Positions 1 through 11,635 of a stretch of DNA of 64,000 nucleotides are shown here, one piece after another. The translations under genes and the position numbers were made by a program. Under the pieces are notes generated by a model. It did no database searches, was not told where the DNA came from, and saw nothing but the letters and a program-made list of their open reading frames with translations. Each line of letters opens with the position of its first letter. Position 1 is the first letter of the stretch. Source of the DNA: Acephala macrosclerotiorum (Eukaryota; Ascomycota; Leotiomycetes; Helotiales; Mollisiaceae). The stretch lies in the NCBI GenBank assembly GCA_014904845.1, contig MU119298.1:122612-186611 (forward strand). The letters run 5' to 3'.

Positions 1-803
1 ACTTCAGTATGTCGAATTTGCGTGCGGAAGGATTTGGTGCTGGAAATCTGTAAGCTATGAATTGGTTGTGAATGGTTTCGCTTACCACCAGGCTTCCTGG
101 GAGTGGCATTCGAGTCGGCATTCTTAGGGAACGCGCAGGCTATGAGTGTAGAGAAAGAGTCGATTATAATGAGACTGGTGTTCTCTGGTGGGTTAGTTGG
201 TGTTGGTTGAGAGAAGAGTGCGATGAAGTGGGCTAAGGTTGGAGTTGAGAAGTGGGTGAGCTTCTCAACTAAAGAATGTAGAACCTCTCGCTCTTGTGTT
301 GATGGAGGACTGGTTGATGCAGATGAGGGTAGAATCTGCGCTAGACGACGTCCGGAAATTGGATGTGAGGCATCTAAAACAGTCAGCATGCCTCTCAATA
401 TGGGAGGGTATGAAGAACATAAAGCGATGTTCGGTGTTTTGCAACTGGGGATGGAAGTGATGAAGTCTGACTGAAGCTTGACGATGATAACTGACCTACC
501 CAGACAACACCTTCGCCAGCATTCAAGGTACTAGCAGCCAACTGCATTCTGTACACACTATCAGCAAGTTCCAATCGAAGAGATTGAGAAGACTCGCCCT
601 AAAGCAGTCTTGCCAACACCAGGCGGTCCATAGATCTCAGTTAACTTCCCACGTGACACGCCTCCATATAATGGTTCCGCATCGCTAGTCATAGGCTCCC
701 GATTCTGTAGTGCGCGATCGAGGAGAGGTAGACCTGTTGAGATACATCGCGTTGGTGATGAATTGAGGTCTAGCAGAGCTTGTGCTGCTGAGACTGTTGG
801 CAT
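1..803 (-). CDS. Rad51/RecA-family recombination ATPase, 5' part
   Basis: RecA-fold ATPase of the Rad51 paralogue kind, expected to act in homologous recombination in the nucleus. A Walker A loop (GPPGVGKTA, preceded by GGVSRGKLTEI) lies at about 605-660. Exon 1 would end at 598, followed by a GC-AG intron (597-549), after which the frame reads GMQLAASTLNAGEGVVWV, the expected helix and strand. A further exon reads in one frame from about 466 to base 1 and holds a Walker B strand, TSLIIIDSFSTLI. The second intron is unclear: keeping the conserved WVD gives only 29 nt (495-467), while splicing from 510 gives 44 nt but loses GVVWV. The start is placed at Met 803 (MPTVSAAQALL); an in-frame Met at 893 is possible. 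The 3' end lies outside the window. I cannot say which paralogue it is (Rad55-, Rad57- or XRCC-like). The family call is fairly sure; the exon 2/3 joint is not. Confidence 0.7.
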
Positions 804-1855
804 GCGATCTAGAATGGGTTCAGCTATGATTTTTTGTGGGGACGGAGGCCTTGCGTGGAGACGAGGAAGAGAAGTTAGAGATTCCCGGTCCATGTATCGA
901 GTTGTAGTCCATGTTTGTTTGACATGGTGATGGTTACAAGTCGTCCAGATTGGGAAGACGCGTCTATCGCGTTTGCGGAGGAGCACATCGGCACGTGCTC
1001 TCGGCAAACTTACCCTGATTTCTTTTTGTTTACATCTTCAAACTTTCATCCATCTCAAAATCTTCTCAACTCACGTCCAACGATCCGGAAATTATGATAA
1101 GAACTCGAACCATCTGCCATCGCGCGAGTGAACTCGTCGTTAAGAATTGCTCGAACCCCTCGTATCATCGTATCTTTCAAATAAGCATCCATCGGCAGGG
1201 CAATTCTCATATCAGTCATCACAACGCAGCTTCTTCAGCAGGGGCTGGCCAGCCTTCTAGATCGCAACAGCTACAAAAGATAAAAAAAGTTATTGGGTAC
1301 AGGCCGCACCGGACTCCTGGGCCATGAAAATGGCTCCGGGTGGTCCCACTATCAAGCTCAAGATAGCGCTTCTCCTGCCCAGCAATCAGAGCATCAGAAG
1401 GGCTGAGATAGGTGTGATAGCCATCTTCATATCTCTCTCTACTTTTTGGCTCTGCTGAGTCTACTTCCCCTTTTCCCCTCTTGCTCTACAATCATAAGAT
1501 CTTCAGGAACGAGAAGACTTGTTTCGAATACTGCCAAACAAAGTTCCCAACTCAACTCGAAACTCCAAGCACTGGATTAGGGGCGCCACTCCCGCGATAC
1601 GATCCTCGCTTCGCCGTCAATTGGTCGCAAACAACTGATGATTGGCAGACATTAAAACATTCCTGCCAAGGTTTTGTGGGTATGACGCTGCATGGTAAAT
1701 TGACCCCGGCCATGGAGATCCCCATGGCTGCTACTTTGGGAAACTTCGGACGAGCTAGAAATACTTTGCGACTCCCCTCTTCTTAGTTATCCAGAGCCTC
1801 ACGTCAGCCACTATAAATCTTCAATCTGCGAGTATGTTCATACAACGATAACAGC
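804..1855. other. Divergent intergenic region
   Basis: Shared upstream region of the Rad51-like gene (minus) and the GH76 gene (plus). I see no convincing coding exon. A TATA-like CTATAAAT lies at about 1811, some 45 bp before the GH76 start, and fits as its core promoter. Confidence 0.5.
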
Positions 1856-3281
1856 ATGGGATACTTTTGGAAAGCGCTTGCCATGCTGCTACCGGCAGCA
1901 CAGATAGCTGGCGCGGTCGGCTTGAATGTTTCTGATCAAGGTTGGATCTCAGGCTTCCTTGCACCTGTACTTTGCTGATCGACATACAGCTTCCATTCAA
2001 AATGCTGCGAGTACAGTTGCATATGGCATGATGAAATATTACACCGGAAACATTTCGAATACACCATCGACAGTCGGAGTCCTGCCAGGTCCGTATTACT
2101 GGTGGGAAGCTGGTGCAATGTGGGGTGCCCTTCTTGATTATTACCATTATACTGGCGACGATACATACAACAATGTTACAACTCAGGCGCTCTACAGCCA
2201 GGTGGGACCGGATTGGGATTATATGGTGCCTTTACATCAGAAGGATGAAGGGAACGACGACCAAGCATTCTGGGGCTTTGCCACAATGTCTGCTGCAGAG
2301 AAGGACTATCCACAACCGACAATTGGGAACTATTCTTGGGTACAGCTCACCGAGAATCTCTGGAATACACAAATTAGACGATGGGACAACACTTCATGCA
2401 ATGGAGGACTGAAATGGCAGGTTTTTACCTTCAATAATGGATACGACTACAAGAACTCTGTTTCGAATGGAGCATTTTTCCAACTCTCTGCACGACTCGC
2501 TCGATTTACTGGGAATCAGACGTACATTGAGTGGGCGGAAAAGTCCTATAATTGGTCGGTGGCTGTGGGCCTTATCACCCCAGATTACCATGTCTTCGAC
2601 GGCACAGACGATCTGAAGAACTGCAGTTCTCAGAATCAGATTCTGTGGACTTACAACGCTGGAATATACCTTTACGGATCTGCAATTCTTTACAACTACA
2701 CCAACGGCTCAGCACTCTGGCAGCAACGCACCGAAGGCTTCTTGAACGCGACAGCCAACTTCTTCTCCGCATACGACAACGCCACGGACATCATGTATGA
2801 AGCAGCTTGCGAAACAGCCTACACATGCGATAACGATCAATATTCATTCAAAGGTTACCTCTCCCGTTTCATGTGGGCAACTACCCAAATGGCCTCGTTC
2901 ACCACCAACGCCGTCACCACACTTCTCACTGCATCTTCACTGGCTGCAGCTCAAGCTTGCTCTGGAGGCATAGATAGCGCCATTTGTGGAACAAGATGGT
3001 ATGTAGGCGGATGGGACGGCACATTTGGCGTTGGCCAACAGATGAGCGCCTTGGAAACAATCCAAGGTCTCCTGGTTGGCAAGAGTGCGCCGCCACTACA
3101 CAGCGACCAAGTCCATCTCAAAGCTCCCGAGACCACGACCACGGCAGCGGTGCCTTCCGCCACAACGACGAGTCCGACGAAGAGCTCAAATATAGCGGGT
3201 CCGCATGCAACTGGTGAGGTTGACTGGACGACTCTGTTTGCCATCGTGGGCATTGCAGCTGGAGCGGAACTTGCATCTTAA
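1856..3281 (+). CDS. GH76 mannan endo-1,6-alpha-mannosidase, DFG5/DCW1 family, GPI-anchored
   Basis: Cell-wall enzyme of the family thought to cut or transfer the alpha-1,6-mannan of GPI glycoproteins so that they are linked to glucan. Exons 1856-1940 and 1990-3281 (phase-1 intron, 49 bp, GTTGGA...ACAG) give 458 aa, the usual length. The N-terminus MGYFWKALAMLLPAAQIAGA is a signal peptide. The body has the GH76 landmarks YYWWEAGAMWGALLDY and the catalytic Asp pair in EGNDDQAFW (D118/D119), plus many N-x-S/T sites. The C-terminus is a Ser/Thr/Pro-rich stretch followed by a hydrophobic end (WTTLFAIVGIAAGAELAS), typical of GPI attachment. The start was chosen because only Met 1856 supplies a signal peptide and joins in frame through the intron; the first ATG of the unspliced frame (1926) does not. 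The gene looks intact. Confidence 0.88.
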
Positions 3282-4622
3282 TGGTATAGATACTTTTCAG
3301 AGGATTTCCGTAAAGGCGGTGCATTAAAGAGGCGTTTTGGGTATGCATTGCAGGATATACGATACCAGGATCGCATCGGGGCATGGAGGGGCATACTTGG
3401 ATTTTGGCTACGAGGCTGCGAATGTATGGCATTATTTGGGTACCTTTCAACTTTAGAAAGTTCCAACTAGGTTGGAGAATTGGAGAAGTTGGCCGAGCGG
3501 GCATGGCATTCTAGTAAAGTACCTGGATTATCTTCCAGGTATGGAACATGGCTTTAGTACTTTAAAACCTCAAAATTTGCCAGCCTAGCTAGGAGATTGG
3601 TCGATTGGCTAAGCAAACATCTCGTTTTCACGATTTATCTTTAGCTTAATCGCACTCATTTACCGGGGCTCTACTTTGGTCCAATTCACCTGCTTGGCCA
3701 ATTTATTCACGTGCGTCTTGGATGTGTCACAGCCCTCGCGCCGACAATAAATACTCCAAAATCTCTGCCTTCCAACTCTCCTTCACCACGAGCCTTCAAA
3801 GACGAGGCACACAATTTCAAGCCAGCGGTCAAGCCACTCCAAGGATGTGAGAATGAGGATTGGTGGACTATGCCTAGTACTTCTTTCGCTATTTGAAAGG
3901 GAGGGTTTCTTACCTCGTTAGTGCAGGTTTATTGTCTTGTTGCATGTCGTATCACGGCTGTCATGTTGCATGCGTTGTCAAGTGTGCTTCAAGTTGTTGG
4001 AAGGTGGATGCTGAGCTGGAAAAGTTTGGCTAGAGATGGGACGATGTGTTGATGCATGTCGATTGAAAAGAGGGGGGAATTCGTCGTGTGCTGTATTGAT
4101 GCTGTTAACCACTATCTCTGCTTTTATTGAGCTTCCTTTCCACTGTCAAACATTGGACGCTGTGCGTTAGAATACACTAGCCTCCCCAGTGTTGGGTGAA
4201 ATACTTGCTCCCGCTATCGTATGCGACTCTGATTTGGTAGAAGTCGTTAATTGATACTTGCTGGGTATCGGTGTAGAAGTGCGCTGGTAGACAGATGTTT
4301 GTAATACGGTAATACCTCTTGTTTATTCACCTTCAATATTTTATTTCAACAAGGCTGAAAGATTCATCCCCTAGGACAAATACAAGATTAAAGTGCCACG
4401 CATCCTAAAGGCCGTGTTCTATTACGGGGTGATTTTTCAATGGGAACTAACTTCCTTTTGTCTTCGATAGTTTAACTATTGCTTATAAAAGCATCTTTTT
4501 ACATTCTCGCTTGATAGTATAATAATACATTGGTTGTATCGAGTGCATTGGCTACCAGAGCCTGTCGAAAGGATTATACTGGATCCCGCTTTGCCAGATA
4601 TTGACGCCCGGGCCTTTTACCT
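3282..4622. other. Intergenic region, no gene seen
   Basis: No convincing coding region. A short hairpin (TACCTGG/CCAGGTA) lies near 3520-3543. The piece at 3487-3510 resembles a tRNA D-arm but has no T-arm (see rejected items). Confidence 0.4.
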
Positions 4623-5059
4623 TGTCAGTTGAGATCTCGCAATTAGGTGGTATTGGTGGAAAATGCACTGAGAGAGTGTTCGACGTTGAAATGAGGTCAC
4701 ACGCTCGATTGAGCATCGGCTTATTGTGATGTCTCAGCTGGCCTGATGCACCAGTAAATTTACTTTATTAAGGGAACATTCCCACCTAGTTAGATAGGCA
4801 GATTAGACATCACAATAAGCCGATGCTCAATCGAGCGTGTGACCTCATTTCAACGTCGAACACTGTCTCAGTGCATTTTCCACCAATACCACCTAATTAC
4901 GAGATCTCAAGGTGCTGATAAGTGTCAGTTGCTTGGTAAAGACTACATTGGTGGTGAAAGGGACTACAGAAGGCCTATATATACGGAGAGGGGTGGAACC
5001 ACCCCACCCCCTTAATGAGGCCGGTGGCACCGCTACGCGGTCCCATGTCTCAACTGACA
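4623..5059. mobile_element. Probable solo LTR of a retrotransposon, with internal fold-back
   Basis: The segment begins TGTCAGTTGAGA and ends with the exact reverse complement TCTCAACTGACA, giving the 5'-TG...CA-3' ends of an LTR. The flanking five bases are TACCT on the left and TATCT on the right, a target-site duplication with one C/T difference. A TATA box (CCTATATATACGG) lies at about 4974, where an LTR promoter would sit. No gag or pol is nearby, so it would be a solo LTR. A short terminal-inverted-repeat DNA element is the alternative. Most of the left half is a long inverted repeat, listed separately. Confidence 0.55.
4631..4908. repeat. 104-bp near-perfect inverted repeat with 70-bp spacer
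   Basis: The left arm 4631-4734 matches the reverse complement of the right arm 4805-4908 at 102 of 104 positions (my alignment by eye; the two differences fall near 4640 and 4678). Both arms begin at the outside with GAGATCTC and end at the inside with GATGTCT. The 70-bp spacer (4735-4804) would form the loop. A transcript crossing it could form a long double-stranded hairpin. Confidence 0.9.
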
Positions 5060-6980
5060 TATCTTGACGAGAGGCTCTTTCGTAGACTCGTAGTTGTGCG
5101 ACTCAACTAAAGATCAACGGCTATCGAGATATTCTTAATCGTCTGATGTCTGAAGGTCGGCGGGTGCGGGTCTGTGTATTTCACTGATGTTTGTACACGG
5201 TTGCTATCATATCATTCTAATCGTCGGAAATTTGGAGCCTGGTGCACGATGTTTGGTATTTTTCGCTGGTGTTTGCAAACAGTCGTCAAAAGTCTAAAGG
5301 CTGGGCCATCATCCTTGATGTTTTTCGCCGATGTCTGCTCTTCTCCCTGCATGCTACATAGCCGCTGTCATGCTATGATAGTATGATGCTCTAATGCTCA
5401 TTGGAAGCAGGAAGGTGAGCGAAAAGATTCTAATGCATTTCGCAAATGTTCAATCCTGCTCGTCGCACGGTCCCCATAGTTATCAACATTCTTGCAATGT
5501 CGCAACAATGGAAAGGACATAAGGAGGCTGGAAAACAGCATACGCACCTCACAACTTTGGCAGAGCTCATGAGATGCTGACAGAAGTTCTGTCTTAGTTG
5601 GGCCTGCAACGGGAAGCAGTAATTTGTTCGGGATCTCCAACATCGGTTTTTGGTTAATTCGAGTAAGAGATGCCTTGGCAGTTATACTCTCTGGAACAAG
5701 GGTTAACAGGTCGAAGCTGGCTATGAATCATCTTTATCGCTACTTCTGACTTTGTGCATTATTCTACGTCTGGTACCCAGGTACCACTTCTTGTCTATAG
5801 TATAAAAGGTCCTCCTTCCATTGCGTCCAACGATCAGCACCATATGAAGTCCAAACCTACGTCCCTATCACGTTTGAGGGGGCTAGTCCGATCACTCTAC
5901 CTCCTAGGCTTGCAATATTCTTCATCCTGTACCTGGAGTATGTTAAATTTTCGAACTTTTCCTCCGGTGTCATGTGTGGCATAGTATTAGGAAGGCCCTC
6001 ACGTCCCGCTCCTGCATCTCGTCGGAAGTTCTGTGAATGCTGTCAATCTTTATCTGCTACCATGTTCTGGAGTCGTCTGAAGGGCATCGGCTAGAGTACT
6101 TGCACGACACTTCGTACCGCGGTCTTATCGGCTGCTTTCATATCTTAATAATAGTCCGAATTACATCAGTCAGTGGACATCAGACGATATTTGCCTATTC
6201 ATGCAGCTTTCTTCCCATAGCTTATCACGGTTGACAAGTTCTTCCTGCTGTCAACTTCCAAATACTATGATGAAATGCGTTAACAGTGAATAAAGATCAT
6301 TTGCTGACAAAAGTTGGGAAGGAATTAGTGGAGGCGGACGAGGTACCTAGCAAATGAACGGCATGGAATGTCCTAAGGCGGTTGGAATGTTCAGAAGCAT
6401 CCTCGTTTGCCACCCATATCAACGAAGTTGTAGGAGCTCATGGTATAGAGTAACTTTGGTATGGCGAGCAGCGTTTTATACCTAGTATCTACGGCCCTCT
6501 TCGAGTCTGCAGGAAGAATTAACGGCACGTGATTCACCTCCTCATACCCCATTCTGTCTTTGAACGCTGCCTTTTGGGGGGTATAAAAGCTTGATCCTAA
6601 CAGCTACAGAGAGCTCAAAGCGATCTTGGATGACAATGCACCCAGTCAGGGAGAGATTTTCTCAACGGAGCTGTCGTGCTAAATAAACTCCTCGAAGTGC
6701 CAATCGTGCGGATGGTATTTCTAGCGGTCTGGTCTTATTCGGTCCTTCCATGGACATTGACTCTGAGTCTGCTGTTAAGTCATTCTTACTATCAAGTTAA
6801 ATTGAGCATCATATGTAAGGTTCTGGTCTAATCTGCTTTGCTGGGAGCAAGGCGACCCGGGGATGCTGAAAGTATGGTTCTCACTACCACTCCTTCCACC
6901 CTTGCATTCTCGGCCAGTGTCAAGGACAATGAAATTGAAATCGAGGTATTCAAATTACTAGAATTGGCCTTTGTTTTGAG
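5060..6980. other. Intergenic region, no gene seen
   Basis: No conserved coding region recognised. Three loosely similar copies of a short motif (TTTTTCGCTGATGTTTG and variants) occur at about 5175, 5258 and 5318. A TATA-like TATAAAAG is present at about 5801 without a convincing gene after it. Confidence 0.35.
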
Positions 6981-8084
6981 TTATGCTTGCCCTGCAGCTT
7001 CCTCATACTGCCTTCTCTCCCTTTCCATCTCGATCTGCACCCAAAGATAACTTACAATCGCCCAGATTACAATGTACGCGAACAATATTCCCAAACTCGC
7101 TCCAAATGCATAGTGAAACTCCATATTCCAAATGATTGCCGACAAGCATCCCAAATATATAGCCACGCCAGCAATCCACCAAAGCGTCAACCACAAAAAC
7201 AGTCTTCGGAATGACTTATTGTTCTCATATCTCGCATTATACCTCACCCGAAACTCTCGGTCCTGCAACCCATCCACAGCAATAAAGTCCTCAGCCGCAT
7301 AATAGATGAACGGTCTCAGCGGGGTCCCTCTCGCATGAGAATTGATCCCATATGGTGTCGGAATCGGAATCAAAGTAATCAACATCAACACCGCCAAAAA
7401 CGCCATCAAGAACCCCGGAGAATAAAGATACAACTCTGGGATCTCGAGACTGCTCCCAACAACAAATGGAATCAACGCACAAATCATGGCAACGCCATAG
7501 ACCCAACTCGTAGCATCCAATTCCCACTTCGACCTTGAAAGCAACGGCGCACACAAATCTCTATATCTCCACAACCGAACAACTCTCGCAATAAGAATAT
7601 ACAATTCTCCGAACCCGAAGGAAATGATCGCATATCCTAAGATGTCTTTATCGTATTCTGGCTTGGGGATGGTACAAGCGAGACCTTGGTGTGTTCTAGA
7701 GAATTCGGCACATTGGGTGTCCCATTGCGAAACGTGGATGTCGTACCAGACGTAGTAGATTATGCAAGGAATGACGATATCGAAGAGGATTATTACGGGA
7801 GGACCGATTGTGATGGAGAGATGGTCTGTAGCTTTCGGGGTCTTTTGTGCGAGTTTTTCATATGCTGGGGGAGGGGGAGGGAGTTGTGGCTTCTCGGTTT
7901 CGGGGCTGATTACGCTGTTACGGTTTGTGGTAGTGGCGTCATCGTCGAGGTTGAGGTCTGTTGCTGTGTCGTCGAGTGAGATTGTTCCTGTGAATGCTTC
8001 GCTGACAGGGCGGGGAGTCGCTGTATCATGTTCGGTGATTGGGAGAGATTGAGGATTTTTCGTTCCGTGGTTGGGTTCTTCCAT
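6981..8084 (-). CDS. Six-helix membrane protein of unknown function with a PPxY motif
   Basis: Single-exon protein of 367 aa from Met 8084 (MEEPNHGTKN). An upstream in-frame Met at 8186 would add 34 residues of unremarkable sequence. The first 90 or so residues are polar, Thr/Asp-rich and end in LPPPPPAYEKL, which contains a PPAY motif of the kind bound by WW domains of Rsp5/Nedd4 ubiquitin ligases. About six hydrophobic segments follow, for example PVIILFDIVIPCIIYYVWY, YAIISFGFGELYILIARVV, FLMAFLAVLMLITLIPI, LFLWLTLWWIAGVAIYLG and ILFAYIVIWAIVSYLW. The cytoplasmic C-terminus is short and charged (MERERRQYEEAAGQA). I do not recognise the family. The PPAY site suggests ubiquitin-dependent sorting of a membrane protein; this is inference. 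Confidence 0.75.
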   Translation of the reverse strand: MEEPNHGTKNPQSLPITEHDTATPRPVSEAFTGTISLDDTATDLNLDDDATTTNRNSVISPETEKPQLPPPPPAYEKLAQKTPKATDHLSITIGPPVIILFDIVIPCIIYYVWYDIHVSQWDTQCAEFSRTHQGLACTIPKPEYDKDILGYAIISFGFGELYILIARVVRLWRYRDLCAPLLSRSKWELDATSWVYGVAMICALIPFVVGSSLEIPELYLYSPGFLMAFLAVLMLITLIPIPTPYGINSHARGTPLRPFIYYAAEDFIAVDGLQDREFRVRYNARYENNKSFRRLFLWLTLWWIAGVAIYLGCLSAIIWNMEFHYAFGASLGILFAYIVIWAIVSYLWVQIEMERERRQYEEAAGQA

Positions 8085-9196
8085 TATTGATGTGGAGGGA
8101 AAGGAGGATTCTTGGGTACGAACCCCCGTCAGGGAAGCTACCTGGCCTATATCAAACATATTGTAAGTTTTTGATACAGAAAACAAAAGGAATTTTGAGG
8201 AACAGACTGATCAAAGAAACAATACATACCTGTACGAAAGAGACAGATGTTTTATAATTATTTGAAACGGGTTTGAGAAAGGGTTAGGGCGGCTCGACTC
8301 GGGGAGAAAACTTTAAAGGTGCCGCACGAGTATGATGGTGCTCAGTGGAAAGTTTCAAGCGTATGAAAGAATAGAACTTGGAAAAGAACACAACAGCTAA
8401 CTTGGCGATGTAAGATCTTATGTAATTGTTTATAATGATTATAAACACTGCAGATATGCAGAGAGAAAAAAGGTCGTGTACAATGAATAATATTATGCCA
8501 CTGACGACATCCCGTGGGCCGAGACATCTCCATGCGCATCAAGTGGTGCGAAATTTCGTCCTATCCCCATTAATTTTTCAGCCACGAGTTGAAACTGCCG
8601 AAGGTTCAGTCTGCACCTTCAAGCCTGGGCAGGCATCTAGACTGAATCATTAGTGCCGCATCGACGCCCAAGAGATGCCCCGTGGAAGGTCTTATGATGG
8701 GTAAGGCGCACTTGGTTTCTGCAAGTTTGGAAGTCGTGTTGGGAGCAGAAAACCGGTGCAGCGAATTGAGGTGAGAGGCAGCACTAGTTTTATACGTCTC
8801 ACGGCACTTCGGCAGGGTTATGCATGCTGCACGGTACTGTGGCCCCTATGATCATCAGGGTTCAGGGGCGATTTACCCGGCGATCTGTGACAGGGCGCTG
8901 CAAGATCTTAGATCCCCGTATCTTGGCAAACCCAAGTATTACGGTGTTTCTAGAAGCCTCTTTGCCCAACCTGTTAAAAAAAATTCACCCGAACTGCTAC
9001 TCGGCCAAGTCTGAAACAGGTACATCAGGGATGCGTGCGTATATTTGGGCTCTTAAATCGTGCAACGCGCTCAGAAGTTCTGGGACGATGGGATTTGTAG
9101 GTGTACGCGGACAATCCGAGTCAGTTCAACGGGATTTTCGGGATGCATTTCTAGAAATCCCATTAACATGCTTTCTTCATGTTTCAACTTCTTTGA
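8085..9196. other. Intergenic region, no gene seen
   Basis: Upstream region of the six-helix membrane protein gene. No coding region that I can support. Confidence 0.35.
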
Positions 9197-9430
9197 TGGT
9201 ATTATTCGTTGGAAAGTAACATTCCCCCCTTGAAAAGGGCAGTTGTCCGAACACTGGAGCCCATGGCTTCCGGGGTTAGGAACATTGAGGACAAGATCGG
9301 TGTTGCCAGGGTGGCGGCGTAGGAGTTGGGCACGATTAAATTCATTGTCCTCAACGAGTGGAAAGACAAAAAGTTCAAGGCTTTACCGCCTTCTTTTTCA
9401 GCACGGACCAAGCCAGTTGCAAGTGTCTAA
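9197..9430 (+). pseudogene. Gene fragment with one internal stop
   Basis: A 78-codon frame with protein-like composition reads RTLEPMASGVRNIEDKIG, then VARVAA, a TAG stop at 9320-9322, then ELGTIKFIVLNEWKDKKFKAL. The text on both sides of the stop reads as one amphipathic protein, so the TAG is probably a former CAG (Gln) changed by C to T in a CpA context, as in RIP. No start codon or homologous family was recognised, and the fragment stands alone. It could be chance; confidence is low. Confidence 0.3.
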
Positions 9431-11635
9431 ATCGATGTCAGAGTGTTTGACTTGCTAATTATCGGGGAAGCGGTCGACGGATATTCTTTCTTTTCAAGAT
9501 TTTCAATTACTTCGGGAGATTCACCTCATGAATCGGAATCAAATCTTCCAGTAGATCCTGTCCAGAATTCATTTGGGGTAACTTCTGGACCCTCGTAGAT
9601 GTGTTCCTTTGCGTGCGCGTGTCCTCTATAGCAGATGAACCCCCAAGCAATGTCTGCGGTTCGTTATAGATTTGATACATCAACGTATTATTTCGATTAC
9701 CTCTTATATATTCTGTTGCCTTCAGAAAAAGTAGTGCCTGTGCGACCATTGTCACCTTGAAGGCCAGAATGTTGAACTCAAGTGCAGATGCTTCACGCGA
9801 TGGTATTTAAAAGGCTAAAGATACTCGTAATGAATATCTCTCAGCAATTAAAATTGGCGCAGACTATCAATTAATGAATATGAATCCATACTGTCGTTTC
9901 GCCCGTGGCCAACTCTTATTGTTCAAGACGTGTCCAGTCATGGGGTTCGGCACGAGGAAAAGGGGCTCGGTAATGTCTCGACCGTTCATTGGTGGGAGCA
10001 CGTAAACATTGTGCAACATCAACCACTTTTCCTGGACGATTGTAGTATTGCAATATCTCCTATATGGCTTTGTTAGAACGAAGATAAAAGTTGAGAGCAA
10101 GATCAGCGATAACTTCATCGAGATCTCTCTTCGTTCAGTGTCAACTCCTCCAGACAGCCGGCCTTACCTGGGCACTCAAAATGCGGGTAGATGGAAGTTG
10201 ATACTAGAGCTATGAAATGCACCTATGTTTGTTATATTGAGGTGAATTAAAGTGCACTATGGTTCTTACAACACTTCCTCTTTACACTTATTAGGCCCTA
10301 CTCGACTTCGGATAGTTCTGTATCACTGCTGCTGCTGCGAAGCTTCGAGCTTCTACGATCTTAGGCGTTCCTCAATTTCTGCTCTCTCGCCATCCATTCT
10401 GAGTCGCAGCCTGGGCACCTTGGCAGTTGCTTCTAATACTAGCATAGACCTTCTATCCCTCTCAACTGATTCTACACTCCGAAATACTCCGTCCAAGAAG
10501 GGAGCCCCACGTGGGGAAGGACCTTCAATCCATCTATGTACGATCTCTGAGTCACACAAACTCTTCGCACCTCACCTGACTTGGGGCGTGACAGGACGGC
10601 AGTCGCACATGGTTCAGGTTGCAAAATCATCGTGTCCCCCAAATCTCCACCCAAATAGAACAAGCTCTGCATTAACACATGCGGACTGCGACTCTATAGA
10701 AGCTAGCTTCTGCTTTCGAGTCAGGGTCAAGCCTAGTCCGTTTCAAACCTAGTTGAGGTATGGCCCGACACTCACGACGCCCAAAATGATCGCTACACCA
10801 AAAGACCATCAACTAAGGCGTATCAGTAGTCTTGCACTTCAAAATAGCACCATCGAGGTGCTCTCTTTGCAAACGCTTCTCAGATGGGATGCGATGGGTT
10901 GAGAGCAAAGAATCATGTGACTTAAGTGGTTTCCCTCGAGTTTCGAAATTCTGCGGTGGCAAAACACCCTGCAAGACAGCTTGCACTCGTTCATCTAGCT
11001 TCAAGTCCTAGAGCAGCAAATATGGACTGAATTCTCATGGTTCAAACCACAGTTTCGCAGGGACGGGTTTACGAAACAGGATCTAGAAAGAACCGAGTAA
11101 CTCGCAGAAACAGCATCAAATCCGACATCATAAGATCAATGCGCAGTTGCTAACAAATCAAATCAAATCTTCGAAGTGAACCGAAAGTCTCGAGAGGGGC
11201 GCGTTGTTACTTTCCCTCCTAGCGCTTTAGCGTTCGGGCATGCACCTTGCTTACCCAATCCGTCAGGCTATATCATTCAAGGATATTAACAATCATTGAG
11301 CCTCTTTAAGCTTCAGCTTTGCTGAGCAATACAGTCCAGATGCAAGGCTTTAAGAACCGGCATTATATTGTGGCTGCAACTCCTGATGGAGGGGTATTTA
11401 CTGCCGATCTTCTGCGGTCTCGACGACATTGATGAGCTAAGGCTGGAGAATAATCGACCCTTAAGCTTGAAGACATGACGTTAGAAAATGGATCTTCTAA
11501 GAGGGGTGGATATAGAGGTTTGCTACCTTCCAGCAATACGCAATCATGCTCCTCTCCGTTGACACCGGGAAAATTAAAGGTCGCCGCCGAGGAGACCCCA
11601 CACTAAAAGAACTTCTCAAGACCTCACTGCTCAAG
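9431..11635. other. Intergenic region with weak open frames
   Basis: No recognised gene. On the minus strand, 10118-9867 encodes 83 aa beginning MKLSLILLSTFIFVLT, which looks like a signal peptide, followed by LHNVYVLPPMNGRDITEPLF; it could be a small secreted protein or a remnant, and I give it about 0.25. Overlapping frames at 10252-10752 (plus) and 10353-10678 (minus) carry no recognisable motif. Confidence 0.3.

Noticed and set aside
3487..3560. tRNA-like text (TTGGCCGAGCGGG, resembling a Leu/Ser tRNA D-arm)
   Set aside because: No matching T-arm (GGTTCGAxxCC) or acceptor stem downstream.
10252..10752. 166-codon frame on the plus strand
   Set aside because: Overlapped by equally long minus-strand frames; no motif on either strand.
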